DNA of 23,746 nucleotides, taken from assembly GCA_020725805.1 (NCBI GenBank), contig DYEF01000088.1, positions 1 to 23,746 of the forward strand, given 5' to 3'. Positions 1 to 8,163 of this stretch are shown in pieces (position 1 is the stretch's first letter; every line of letters starts with the position of its first letter). The notes beneath the pieces were generated by a model. The model did no database searches and was not told the DNA's origin. It saw only the letters and a program-made list of their open reading frames with translations. This stretch comes from Bdellovibrio sp. Its GTDB lineage: Bacteria > Myxococcota > SpSt-1050. The position numbers and the translations under genes are program-made.

Positions 1-11
1 TCAAGAGGTCT

Positions 12-41
12 CTGGGATACCCCATTTTCCATATATCCCAG
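12..41. repeat. Stem-loop, 8-bp perfect arms
   Basis: CTGGGATA (12-19) and TATCCCAG (34-41) are perfect inverted arms around a 14-base loop. No T-run follows on either strand, so it does not look like a standard intrinsic terminator. It may be an RNA structure at the end of the gene upstream of the window or a binding site; its role is unknown. Confidence 0.4.
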
Positions 42-87
42 TGCAACGCAAAAAGCTCAGATCGCAGGATAAATTGTTAAATATTGT

Positions 88-116
88 TTGACAAATTTTT
101 GCAGATTTTATACGCT
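88..116 (+). promoter_or_regulatory. Candidate sigma-70 promoter for the FG-GAP lipoprotein
   Basis: A perfect TTGACA (88-93) is followed after 17 bases by TACGCT (111-116), a weak -10 box; TATACG at 109-114 is an alternative with 15-base spacing. The start codon lies about 70 bases downstream, behind a strong AGGAGG ribosome site at 179-184. The -35 is convincing, the -10 less so. Confidence 0.45.
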
Positions 117-189
117 TCCTCAAGGGCTTATTGTGGATTCTGTTTTAGAACAATTTTCAATTATCTGGTATAACTCATAGGAGGAAGTT

Positions 190-3100
190 ATGGGTACAGG
201 ATTAAGGTTATTGGCAGGAAGGGTTTTTTCTGTCTTTGGTCTGATTTTATTGATGACAGGTTGTTTCGAACAGGCGGAAGAGAAGGATAAAGTCAGTATA
301 GCAAAGAGTAGTGAGAGGGCTAATAACGAGAATAACTCGTGGCTTGCGACTATTCAGTCGCGGCTTGCAGCCGGCGAGTATAGAATCTCTCTGCAGGACA
401 ATAAGTTCCACGCGGTGAATCGTCAGCAGAACCTGCGTTTCTACTTTTACGAGGGCGGGCAATTCACGCTTCAGGCACGGGAAGGAGCAGGAGAGCCGGT
501 CGAGTTGAAGACGGTGGCGGTTCGTCAGGGAGATTCGCTCATTTCTCTGAACGGGGGGGCATTCGTTGCGGGACGTTGTATGGATGAAACCCGCCTCGGC
601 GGCGACGGCGCCTGTCTTGCGAGGCTCGAACGGAGGACGGGTGTCGTGACCGAGTGGTTCGACAACCGCAAAGAGGGACTCGAACAGGGATTTGACCTTG
701 CACAGCCTATATCGGAAAATGGCGGACTCATAGTGGTGGAAGTGAGCGTCGCGAACGCCGAAGTGAAATCGCAGGGAAGCGGAGCGGTCTTTATGCAGGG
801 AGAAAAGATGGTTGCACAGGTTCATTCTGTGTTTGTGCTCGATGCGCGGGGAACGAAGCGGGAAGGGCGGGTAGAGGTGTCGGGTAGTAAACTGCTGTTC
901 ACCGTTGATCCGTCGGGACTTGTCTATCCACTGACGATAGATCCCCTTTATGACGGAACTCCTGACAGAGTGGTCGAATCGAATCAGGCAGATGCTAAGT
1001 TTGGCGTTTCAGTCGCCTCTGCCGGCGATGTGAATGGTGACGGGTATAGTGATATTATCGTCGGAGCACCTTATTACAACAACGGCCAGACCGACGAGGG
1101 GGCCGTATTTATCTATCATGGATCGGCGAGTGGTATAGGAACAACTTATGCCCGTATGCTCGAATCGAATCAGGCAAATGCCTATTTTGGCTATTCAGTT
1201 TCATCGGCGGGTGATGTGAATGGTGATGGCTACAGTGATATTATTGTTGGTGCAAATTATTACACTAACGGCGAGACCTATGAAGGTGCCGTATTTATCT
1301 ATCATGGTTCGGCGAGTGGTATAGGAACAACTTATGCCCGTATGCTCGAATCGAATCAGGCAGGTGCCTATTTTGGCTATTCAGTTTCATCGGCGGGTGA
1401 TGTGAATGGTGACGGCTATGGCGATGTTATTGTCGGCGCAACCGATTACGATAACGGCCAGACCGATGAAGGAGCCGTATTCATCTACCACGGTTCGGCG
1501 AGTGGTATCGGGACAACTTATGCCCGCATGCTTGAATTGAATCAGGCGAACGCTCAATTTGGCTGGTCAGTTGCATCAGGCGGCGATGTGAATGGTGACG
1601 GGTATAGTGATATTATCGTCGGAGTACCTTATTACAACAACGGCCAGTCTGAAGAAGGAGCCGTATTTATCTATCATGGTTCGGCGAGTGGTATAGGAAC
1701 AACTTATGCCCGTATGCTTGAATCTAATCAGGTAAATGCCCATTTTGGCCGCAATATTGCCTCTGCGGGAGATGTGAATGGCGACGGGTATAGTGATATT
1801 ATCGTCGGAGCACCTTTTTACGCCAACGGCGAGACCAATGAAGGTGCCGTATTCATCTACCACGGTTCGGCGAGTGGTATCGGAACAACTTATGCCCGTA
1901 TGCTCGAATCTAATCAGGTAAATGCATATTTTGGCTATTCAGTTTCATCGGCGGGTGATGTGAATGGCGACGGCTATGGCGATGTTATTGTCGGCGCAAC
2001 CGGTTACGATAACGGTCAGAGCGAAGAAGGAGCCGTATTTATCTATCATGGTTCGGCAAGCGGAATCGGAACAACTTATGCCCGCATGCTCGAATCTAAT
2101 CAGGTAAATGCCAATTTTGGCTGTTCAGTTGCATCAGGCGGTGATGTAAATGGTGACGGATATAGCGACATTATTGTAGGTGCATATTTTTACGACAATG
2201 GTGAGACCAATGAAGGTGGAGTTTTTATCTACCACGGGTCGGCAAGCGGAACCGGAACAGCTTATGCCCGCATGCTCGAATCGAATCAGGCAGGTGCTCA
2301 GTTTGGCTATTCAGTTGCATCAGGCGGCGATGTGAATGGCGACGGCTATGGCGACATAATCATCGGTGCACCCTTTTACGACAACGGTGAGACTGATGAA
2401 GGAGCCGTATTCATCTATCATGGTTCGGCAAGCGGGATAGGTCCGAGTTATACCCGCATGCTCGAATCGAATCAGGCAGGTGCTCAGTTTGGCTATTCAG
2501 TTGCATCAGGCGGCGATGTGAATGGCGACGGCTATGGCGACATAATCATCGGTGCACCCTTTTACGATAAAGGCCAGACCGATGAAGGAGCCGTATTTAT
2601 CTATCATGGATCGGCAAGCGGGATAGGTCCGAGTTATACCCGCATACTCGAATCGAATCAGGCAGGTGCCTTGTTCGGCTGGTCAGTTGCATCAGGCGGC
2701 GATGTAAATGGTGACGGGTACAGTGATATCATCATCGGTGCACGCTCTTACGACAATGGCGAGAATGATGAAGGTGCCGCGTTCATCTATCATGGTTCGG
2801 CAAGCGGAATCGGAACAACTTATGCCCGTATGCTCGAATCGAATCAGGCAAATGCATATTTTGGTACTTCAGTTGCCTCAGCCGGTGATGTGAATGGCGA
2901 TGGCTACAGTGATATCATCGTCGGGGCACCCTATTATGACAACGGCGAGAGCGAAGAAGGCGCCGCCTTCATCTATCACGGCTCGGCAAGTGGTATCGGG
3001 ACTACGGCTGCCCGCAGACTCGAATCGAATCAGGCAAATGCATATTTTGGTAATTCAGTTGCCTCAGCCGGTGATGTAAATGGCGATGGCTACAGCGATA

Positions 3101-5412
3101 TCATAGTGGGGGCACGCTTTTACAATAACGGCCAAGCTGGCGAGGGAGCCGCCTTCATTTATCACGGTTCGGCAAGCGGCATCGGGACGAATTATGTCCG
3201 TATGCTCGAATCGAATCAGGCGAATGCCGAGTTCGGCTATTCGGTAGCCTCAGCGGGCGATGTGAATGGTGACGGGTATAGCGATGTCATTGTCGGGGCC
3301 CACTTCTACAACAATGGCGAATTCCGGGAGGGTGCCGCCTTCATCTATCACGGTTCGGCAAGCGGTATCGGGGCGGGTTATGCCAATATGCTCGAATCGA
3401 ATCAGGTAGAGGCTTTTTGGGGCAGGTCAGTTGCCTCTGCGGGCGATGTGAATGGCGATGGATACAGCGATGTTATCGTGGGAGCGCCTTTTTACGACAA
3501 TCCTGACTCTGCTGAAGGGGCCGCATTCATCTATCTGGGCAACGTGGGTGGCAAACCGATGCGTGGCAGACAGTTCAACTCGTCAGGGGCACAGGTGCTA
3601 TCTCCGTTCGCTTCGGTTCCCCTTTCCTCGGGATTTTCGGTCTCTGCGCTTGCCCGCTCATTTATGGGGCGCAGTAAGGCGCAGTTGTGGCTCGAATATA
3701 AGGGACATACACAGGCTTTCAACAACACCAGTCTCATAAAGGATACGAACTGGTACGATACCGGCACACAGGGGAATCTCATCAGTAAGGAAATCGGATT
3801 CCTGAGTCAGGGGAACTACAAGTGGCGCCTAAGGTTCAAATTCGCCGACGGTTCATTCTCCCGCTGGTTCGTCTTCGATCAGAGCCGCGGCGTGCTTACC
3901 CCCGATATCCGGGCGCGGGCGAATTATGGTACTTCCTGTACGACGGGGGCACAATGCGGTGGCGGAAACTGTGTTGACGGCGTCTGCTGTAACGAGGGAT
4001 GCGGCTACAGCGACGATAGCGACTGTCAGGTATGCAGCATTGCCAAAGGGGCGACGACAAACGGAATTTGCAAAATTCTTGATTCTTCCAAGGTATGCCG
4101 TTTGGCTGCCGGCGTTTGCGATGCGGTCGAATACTGCACCGGCAATTCTGCTGACTGTCCCGCTGACCTCAAACTCACAAGCGTATGCCGTAATGCAAAT
4201 GGCGATTGCGATGTGGCTGAGGTATGTGACGGAATAAACAACGACTGCCCATCTGATGCAGTAAGACCAGACACCTATATTTGCCGTGTCTCAAAAGGCG
4301 AATGCGATGTAGAGGAGAAGTGCAATGGAACGAATAAGGACTGTCCGGAGGATGCTTTTAAACCGGATACAACGGTATGCCGTACTGCGAAAGGATTCTG
4401 TGATGCAGAGGAATACTGCACAGGTTCATCACCTGCCTGTCCTGAAGATCTGAAACTGACGATAGAATGTCGTAAGGCAGAAGGGGATTGTGATTTAGCC
4501 GAGATATGTGACGGGATAAACAATGATTGTCCGGGTGATGCGGTTAGACCAGACACATACATCTGCCGTGTCTCAAAGGGAGAATGCGATGTAGAGGAGA
4601 AGTGCGACGGGTCAAGCAAGACCTGTCCACCTGATCTCTTCAAGCCTGAGACAACGGTATGCCGTACTGCGAAAGGAGTCTGTGATACCGCTGAATACTG
4701 CACAGGTTTGTCATGGCTCTGTCCGGAGAATAAGTATACAGAAGACGGGGAGTTATGCGATGATTCAAATCCTCTTACCAAAGGGGATAAGTGTATCGAT
4801 GGTGAGTGTACAGGGAATCTGATAGACGGTGTGTGCGGGAATGAAATAGAGATAGAGAATCTGCCGTATAGTAGGGATAGTACACTGACGGGTAGAATAG
4901 ATACAGTAGATGCGAAGGGGGAGAATTGTACCAGTATGGGAGCAGATGAGGTATATAAGGTGAATATGGAGGCTGGTAAGAGATACCGGATAGAGGTAAT
5001 CTCGAAGAGCGGGAGTTATGTAGGGTTTAATATAATGAAGGAGTGCGGGTTAGGGGATTGTCTTGCCGGAGCGGATAATACTGGAGGCGGGGAGAAGGCA
5101 GAGGTAGTATATGAGGCTGTAGATAGCGGAGAGGTGTATATAGTAGTAGAGGGGGAGAAGGAATATAGTATAAGGGTAAGTGTGGTTGAAGACCCGGATG
5201 CAGGTTATGACACAACGGGAGATGTTTCTGTATCAGATGCAGAGGATGTGTCGGTGACAGATGCAGGCGCAGATGCAGTAACGGATACAGGTAGCAAGGA
5301 TGTAGGAGCACAGGATACGGGGGTTAGAGATATAAGTATATCGGTTGATACCGGGACAAATAATGTAGGTACAGCAGAAAGCAGCGGTTGTTCGTGCAGT
5401 CTGGCAGAATAA
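190..5412 (+). CDS. Giant surface lipoprotein with FG-GAP propeller and disintegrin-like Cys repeats
   Basis: 1740 residues. The N-terminus is a lipoprotein signal (lipobox LMTGC, Cys25). Residues about 45-258 form a pre-domain that ends in YPLTIDPL, as seen ahead of FG-GAP arrays in related proteins. From about 263 to 1120 come 14 FG-GAP repeats of 62 residues, each with a calcium-loop sequence DVNGDGYSD, which suggests integrin-alpha-like beta-propellers. Then follow a beta-sandwich-like stretch (1125-1235), a short Cys-rich piece, seven disintegrin-like repeats (about 1302-1515; C-R-x3-G-x-C-D-x2-E-x-C-x-G-x4-C-P), a PPC-like domain (1540-1660), an Asp/Thr/Val-rich linker and the tail GCSCSLAE. 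Start chosen from AGGAGG five bases upstream. A calcium-dependent surface or adhesion role is inferred from domains only. It converges on the solute-binding gene with 14 bases between stops. Confidence 0.9.
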   Translation: MGTGLRLLAGRVFSVFGLILLMTGCFEQAEEKDKVSIAKSSERANNENNSWLATIQSRLAAGEYRISLQDNKFHAVNRQQNLRFYFYEGGQFTLQAREGAGEPVELKTVAVRQGDSLISLNGGAFVAGRCMDETRLGGDGACLARLERRTGVVTEWFDNRKEGLEQGFDLAQPISENGGLIVVEVSVANAEVKSQGSGAVFMQGEKMVAQVHSVFVLDARGTKREGRVEVSGSKLLFTVDPSGLVYPLTIDPLYDGTPDRVVESNQADAKFGVSVASAGDVNGDGYSDIIVGAPYYNNGQTDEGAVFIYHGSASGIGTTYARMLESNQANAYFGYSVSSAGDVNGDGYSDIIVGANYYTNGETYEGAVFIYHGSASGIGTTYARMLESNQAGAYFGYSVSSAGDVNGDGYGDVIVGATDYDNGQTDEGAVFIYHGSASGIGTTYARMLELNQANAQFGWSVASGGDVNGDGYSDIIVGVPYYNNGQSEEGAVFIYHGSASGIGTTYARMLESNQVNAHFGRNIASAGDVNGDGYSDIIVGAPFYANGETNEGAVFIYHGSASGIGTTYARMLESNQVNAYFGYSVSSAGDVNGDGYGDVIVGATGYDNGQSEEGAVFIYHGSASGIGTTYARMLESNQVNANFGCSVASGGDVNGDGYSDIIVGAYFYDNGETNEGGVFIYHGSASGTGTAYARMLESNQAGAQFGYSVASGGDVNGDGYGDIIIGAPFYDNGETDEGAVFIYHGSASGIGPSYTRMLESNQAGAQFGYSVASGGDVNGDGYGDIIIGAPFYDKGQTDEGAVFIYHGSASGIGPSYTRILESNQAGALFGWSVASGGDVNGDGYSDIIIGARSYDNGENDEGAAFIYHGSASGIGTTYARMLESNQANAYFGTSVASAGDVNGDGYSDIIVGAPYYDNGESEEGAAFIYHGSASGIGTTAARRLESNQANAYFGNSVASAGDVNGDGYSDIIVGARFYNNGQAGEGAAFIYHGSASGIGTNYVRMLESNQANAEFGYSVASAGDVNGDGYSDVIVGAHFYNNGEFREGAAFIYHGSASGIGAGYANMLESNQVEAFWGRSVASAGDVNGDGYSDVIVGAPFYDNPDSAEGAAFIYLGNVGGKPMRGRQFNSSGAQVLSPFASVPLSSGFSVSALARSFMGRSKAQLWLEYKGHTQAFNNTSLIKDTNWYDTGTQGNLISKEIGFLSQGNYKWRLRFKFADGSFSRWFVFDQSRGVLTPDIRARANYGTSCTTGAQCGGGNCVDGVCCNEGCGYSDDSDCQVCSIAKGATTNGICKILDSSKVCRLAAGVCDAVEYCTGNSADCPADLKLTSVCRNANGDCDVAEVCDGINNDCPSDAVRPDTYICRVSKGECDVEEKCNGTNKDCPEDAFKPDTTVCRTAKGFCDAEEYCTGSSPACPEDLKLTIECRKAEGDCDLAEICDGINNDCPGDAVRPDTYICRVSKGECDVEEKCDGSSKTCPPDLFKPETTVCRTAKGVCDTAEYCTGLSWLCPENKYTEDGELCDDSNPLTKGDKCIDGECTGNLIDGVCGNEIEIENLPYSRDSTLTGRIDTVDAKGENCTSMGADEVYKVNMEAGKRYRIEVISKSGSYVGFNIMKECGLGDCLAGADNTGGGEKAEVVYEAVDSGEVYIVVEGEKEYSIRVSVVEDPDAGYDTTGDVSVSDAEDVSVTDAGADAVTDTGSKDVGAQDTGVRDISISVDTGTNNVGTAESSGCSCSLAE
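976..3546 (+). repeat. Tandem 186-bp repeats encoding 14 FG-GAP units
   Basis: The codons for Glu-Ser-Asn-Gln open the first unit at 976 and the fourteenth at 3394, which is exactly 13 x 186 bp, so no net insertion or deletion has accumulated. Fourteen GDVNGDGY motifs can be counted. Units are very similar at DNA level, with long identical blocks such as the one encoding IYHGSASGIG. This points to recent duplication or ongoing gene conversion, and to possible copy-number variation between strains. Confidence 0.95.
4093..4731 (+). repeat. Disintegrin-like Cys repeats with a 282-bp super-repeat
   Basis: Seven units of 30-32 residues share the pattern Cys-Arg-x3-Gly-x-Cys-Asp-x2-Glu-x-Cys-x-Gly-x4-Cys-Pro. 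Units 1-3 (30+32+32 residues) are repeated as units 4-6, giving a 282-bp super-repeat at 4093-4374 and 4375-4656; a seventh, partial copy begins at 4657. Identical DNA blocks such as AACGGTATGCCGTACTGCG at 4371 and 4653 confirm the offset. Confidence 0.85.
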
Positions 5413-5426
5413 CCCAAACGCAGTAT

Positions 5427-6959
5427 TCAGTGTACCTCTGCAATCTCCTTTACAGCTTCAAATGAGGCGTTGGGGAAGATATTATAATTTGTATATTTAG
5501 AGTTTATTATAGCTATATTGTGTTCGTGCCAGAGGCTGATATAAGGAAGTTCGTCTGATATAATCTTCTGCACCTTGCTGTAAATCTCTTTTCTCTTCTC
5601 TCTGCCAAGTTCTCTTCTTCCTTCGTCAAGAAGATTGTCAATCACGGGATTGAAATACTTTCCGCGGTTTGCCCCGTTTGTATTCCCCTTTGCATCGGGG
5701 ATACTTTTGGAGTGAAAGAGCCAGTAATAGAAGTCAGGTTCTATTGGCTCGGTCCATTGCATTGTGTATATCTGAAAGTTGCCGGACTTGATATCAGAGA
5801 AGAATGTCCCGAATTCGTAAGCCCTCAGTTTTACCTCGATACCAATATCTTCCAGCATTCTGCAAATCATCTTTGCAATCTGGATTCTGAATTTGTTGGT
5901 GCTCGTCTTATAGGTTATCGTGAATCTTTTGAGAGGCCCGTCTCCGTCAGGGTCCGGAAAACCCGCGCTGTCGAGCAGTCTCTTTGCCTTTTCCGGATTG
6001 TATTCATACCTTTCGACATCCTTTTCATAAGCCCAGTGTTCGGGGACCAGAACAGAATCAGAGGGCCTCGCCATACCCATAAATTTGTTTTTGATTATGG
6101 ACTCGCGGTCGATGGCATAAGCGAGTGCCTTTCTCACATCCTTATTGCCGAGTATCGGGTCTGTGAGGTTTATGCCCATATATGTGTAAAGCACGGAAGG
6201 TGCGGAGATTACACTGACGGCGCTGTCTTTCAGTTCTGCAGCAATTATCGGGGCTGCGGCGTTCTGTATAAGGTCTCCACCCTGATTCAGAAGAGATAAG
6301 AGACGTGTATTGTCATCCCTGATGGTCTTGAAGGCGAGAAATCTTTTCGGAAATCTGATGGTCTTCTCCGTTTTCTCGAGAATAATATGTTCTTCACTGA
6401 TGTATTTGTGCAACCTGAATGAGTTTGTCCCTACAGGATTTTTTGACAGGTAATTCTCCTTATCCGTCTCTTTCGGTATGATACCCATAACAAGGTCCGA
6501 GATAAAAGGCGAATGTGGAGATTCGAGTCTGAATATAAGGCTGTATCGGTCAGTTATTTCAATCTCCCGGATTCTTTTATACATCCCGAAGTACGGCGAG
6601 TGTCTGCCGGGGTCTCTTATAGAATCGTAGGTATATTTTACATCCTCAGAGGTCAGTTCTGCGCCATTGTGAAAGCTTACTCCTTTTTTTATCCTGACAT
6701 ATAGTTCGGTTGGAGAAACGAAATCTATTTCTTCGGCGAGGTCGTTTGCAATATTGAGGTCCCGGTCAATTTTTACGAGTGAATTATATATAAGCCTGCA
6801 GGCCTTGATTGAATAGGCAGAGACTGCATATCTCGGGTCAAGTGTGTCTACCGGAAATTCTATGAGTATTGTAAAGGTATCGCTCTCTTTCCGGGTACAA
6901 CCGGTATCCGGAAGCAGAACCGTAAAAAGGAGAATCAGAAGAATCAGGGTATTTTTCAT
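5427..6959 (-). CDS. Solute-binding lipoprotein, family 5 (peptide/nickel ABC type)
   Basis: 510 residues. Related to DppA/OppA-type extracellular binding proteins, which capture peptides, nickel or other solutes for ABC importers. Family features seen: the N-terminal lobe DTLDPRYAVSAYS, the GVSFHNGAELTSEDVKYTYDSI segment, and the central VRKALAYAIDRESII block. The signal peptide ends in LLPDTGC (Cys21); the Asp at -3 is atypical for a lipobox but the Gly-Cys is present. The open frame runs further upstream, but that stretch lies within the hydrolase gene and is basic and non-family, so the ATG at 6959 is taken. It overlaps the hydrolase stop by ATGA and has no clear ribosome site, so translation is probably coupled. 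No permease or ATPase genes are adjacent, so the substrate is unknown. Confidence 0.9.
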   Translation of the reverse strand: MKNTLILLILLFTVLLPDTGCTRKESDTFTILIEFPVDTLDPRYAVSAYSIKACRLIYNSLVKIDRDLNIANDLAEEIDFVSPTELYVRIKKGVSFHNGAELTSEDVKYTYDSIRDPGRHSPYFGMYKRIREIEITDRYSLIFRLESPHSPFISDLVMGIIPKETDKENYLSKNPVGTNSFRLHKYISEEHIILEKTEKTIRFPKRFLAFKTIRDDNTRLLSLLNQGGDLIQNAAAPIIAAELKDSAVSVISAPSVLYTYMGINLTDPILGNKDVRKALAYAIDRESIIKNKFMGMARPSDSVLVPEHWAYEKDVERYEYNPEKAKRLLDSAGFPDPDGDGPLKRFTITYKTSTNKFRIQIAKMICRMLEDIGIEVKLRAYEFGTFFSDIKSGNFQIYTMQWTEPIEPDFYYWLFHSKSIPDAKGNTNGANRGKYFNPVIDNLLDEGRRELGREKRKEIYSKVQKIISDELPYISLWHEHNIAIINSKYTNYNIFPNASFEAVKEIAEVH

Positions 6960-8032
6960 AGTGTTTTTGCTGAATGGGATTCCACATACGAAGTAATGAG
7001 CGGGAATATCTCCGAAGGCGCCTTTCGTCCGAATATTATGTCTCCGTGTCCGTAGTCGGCAGAGAAACCCGAATGAATACCGGCGATTGTAATTCTGAGC
7101 TGTTCTTCTCTGAGTTTTTCTTTCAGCCAGAATACGGCCTCGGGAGGGCATATCAGGTCAACGGAACCTGTCATTGCAAATACGGGAATACTTATCGATT
7201 TTATCCCTTCCGAGAAATTTCTCTCTCCTTTTCTGTCTTTTATATATCCTTCTTCGACCCATCTGCCTATCTGGTTTACAAGTGTGGAACTCATATCAGA
7301 GGCGAGGTTGACGAATATTTTCCTTAAAACAGCTGTGTCGATGTTATCCAGATTTGCAGCGACTTCGGAATAGGGTATTGCCCTTGTCAGGTATGGTGCG
7401 AGTAATCTCCCCCAGAATTCCTGTCTGATATGAGAGAATATCCGTGCGCTCTTCAGCATCGGGATAAATCTTCTGAGTTCGCTCTGAAAGGTAAATACAG
7501 GAGGGCTCGAGATAGTAATGAGTGTTCTGACGTCTTTTTCGACTTCCCTGTTCTGTAATGCCGCATACATAATCATCCCGCCCAGCGAGTGACCTACCCA
7601 TATAACACTGTCGGACCCGCTCTTCGTTTTTGCATTTCCGATAATGGCGGGGACATCATATCTGACAATATCGTCGAAGTATATATTCCAGCGTGACTCC
7701 GAAAAGAGGTGTGGTTTTGAAGAGAGTCCGACCGTTCTCATCTCGGCGATATAGGTATCATAACCCATCTCGGTGAATTTTCTTGCGAGCGAGTATTCTG
7801 CGTCGAAATCCAGATTGTATCTGTTTGCACCAAGCCCGTGACACAGGATTACAGGTTCCTTGAATCTTCGGACCTTTGGAATCCTTCTTGAGACCGCAAG
7901 TCTGAATCCGTCATCGGCACTGATAAAATGAATCTCATCCGGATTCCATTTGATTTCGAAGTATCTGCTGACCACATAGTTGTGGATTATTACGAGAAAA
8001 GCAACGAGTAAAATTATACATAAGACAGACAT
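6956..8032 (-). CDS. Membrane-anchored alpha/beta hydrolase (lipase/esterase-like)
   Basis: 358 residues. An N-terminal hydrophobic segment (residues 2-20) probably anchors or exports the protein. The alpha/beta hydrolase core shows the oxyanion-type CHGLGAN (64-70), the nucleophile elbow GHSLGG with Ser149, a likely acid Asp292 in GSVDLICPPEAV, and His329 in YGHGD. The form resembles acid lipases and related esterases; the substrate cannot be named from sequence. The ATG at 8032 is preferred over upstream in-frame ATGs because AAGGGA lies about seven bases before it and the protein then begins directly with the hydrophobic segment. First gene of a two-gene unit with the solute-binding protein, perhaps releasing or processing a ligand for it (inference). 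Confidence 0.85.
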   Translation of the reverse strand: MSVLCIILLVAFLVIIHNYVVSRYFEIKWNPDEIHFISADDGFRLAVSRRIPKVRRFKEPVILCHGLGANRYNLDFDAEYSLARKFTEMGYDTYIAEMRTVGLSSKPHLFSESRWNIYFDDIVRYDVPAIIGNAKTKSGSDSVIWVGHSLGGMIMYAALQNREVEKDVRTLITISSPPVFTFQSELRRFIPMLKSARIFSHIRQEFWGRLLAPYLTRAIPYSEVAANLDNIDTAVLRKIFVNLASDMSSTLVNQIGRWVEEGYIKDRKGERNFSEGIKSISIPVFAMTGSVDLICPPEAVFWLKEKLREEQLRITIAGIHSGFSADYGHGDIIFGRKAPSEIFPLITSYVESHSAKTL

Positions 8033-8085
8033 AGTAATTCCCTTAAATCTCTTTAAATAAAACGGGCGTAAAAGTAAATAAAATT

Positions 8086-8113
8086 TTAATAAAATACTTG
8101 ATAATTTGCTCAA
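8086..8113 (-). promoter_or_regulatory. Candidate promoter for the hydrolase/solute-binding unit
   Basis: On the minus strand TTGAGC (8113-8108) is followed after 16 bases by TATTAA (8091-8086). It lies about 55 bases before the start codon and overlaps the candidate promoter of the divergent DUF507 gene, so the two units may compete for RNA polymerase. Matches are moderate. Confidence 0.3.
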
Positions 8114-8126
8114 TCGGGTTTAATAA
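8098..8126 (+). promoter_or_regulatory. Candidate promoter for the DUF507 gene
   Basis: TTGATA (8098-8103), a 17-base spacer and TAATAA (8121-8126). The -35 is good and the -10 is weak. The start codon follows 38 bases later. Confidence 0.35.
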
Positions 8127-8163
8127 CATAAGGTATTTTATCCGGGCCAAGGAGCATTGGGAT

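Noticed and set aside
976-3546. CRISPR array or non-coding satellite
   Set aside because: The 186-bp period is in frame and encodes FG-GAP repeats; there are no unique spacers between short repeats.
5027-5417. Minus-strand open frames opposite the lipoprotein C-terminus
   Set aside because: Their Leu/Pro/His-rich or Ser/Thr-rich translations reflect the repetitive purine-rich coding strand and have no ribosome site or family likeness.
5400-5430. Frameshift that cut off a MYXO-CTERM membrane helix
   Set aside because: Only 14 bases remain before the next gene's end and no frame there encodes a hydrophobic helix; a simple sequencing frameshift cannot explain the short tail.
6960-7151. 64-residue N-terminal extension of the solute-binding protein
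   Set aside because: It lies inside the hydrolase gene, is basic and would bury the lipoprotein signal; the ATG at 6959 gives a proper signal peptide.
8033-8113. 27-residue upstream extension of the hydrolase
   Set aside because: AAGGGA precedes the ATG at 8032, and the extension overlaps the candidate promoter region.
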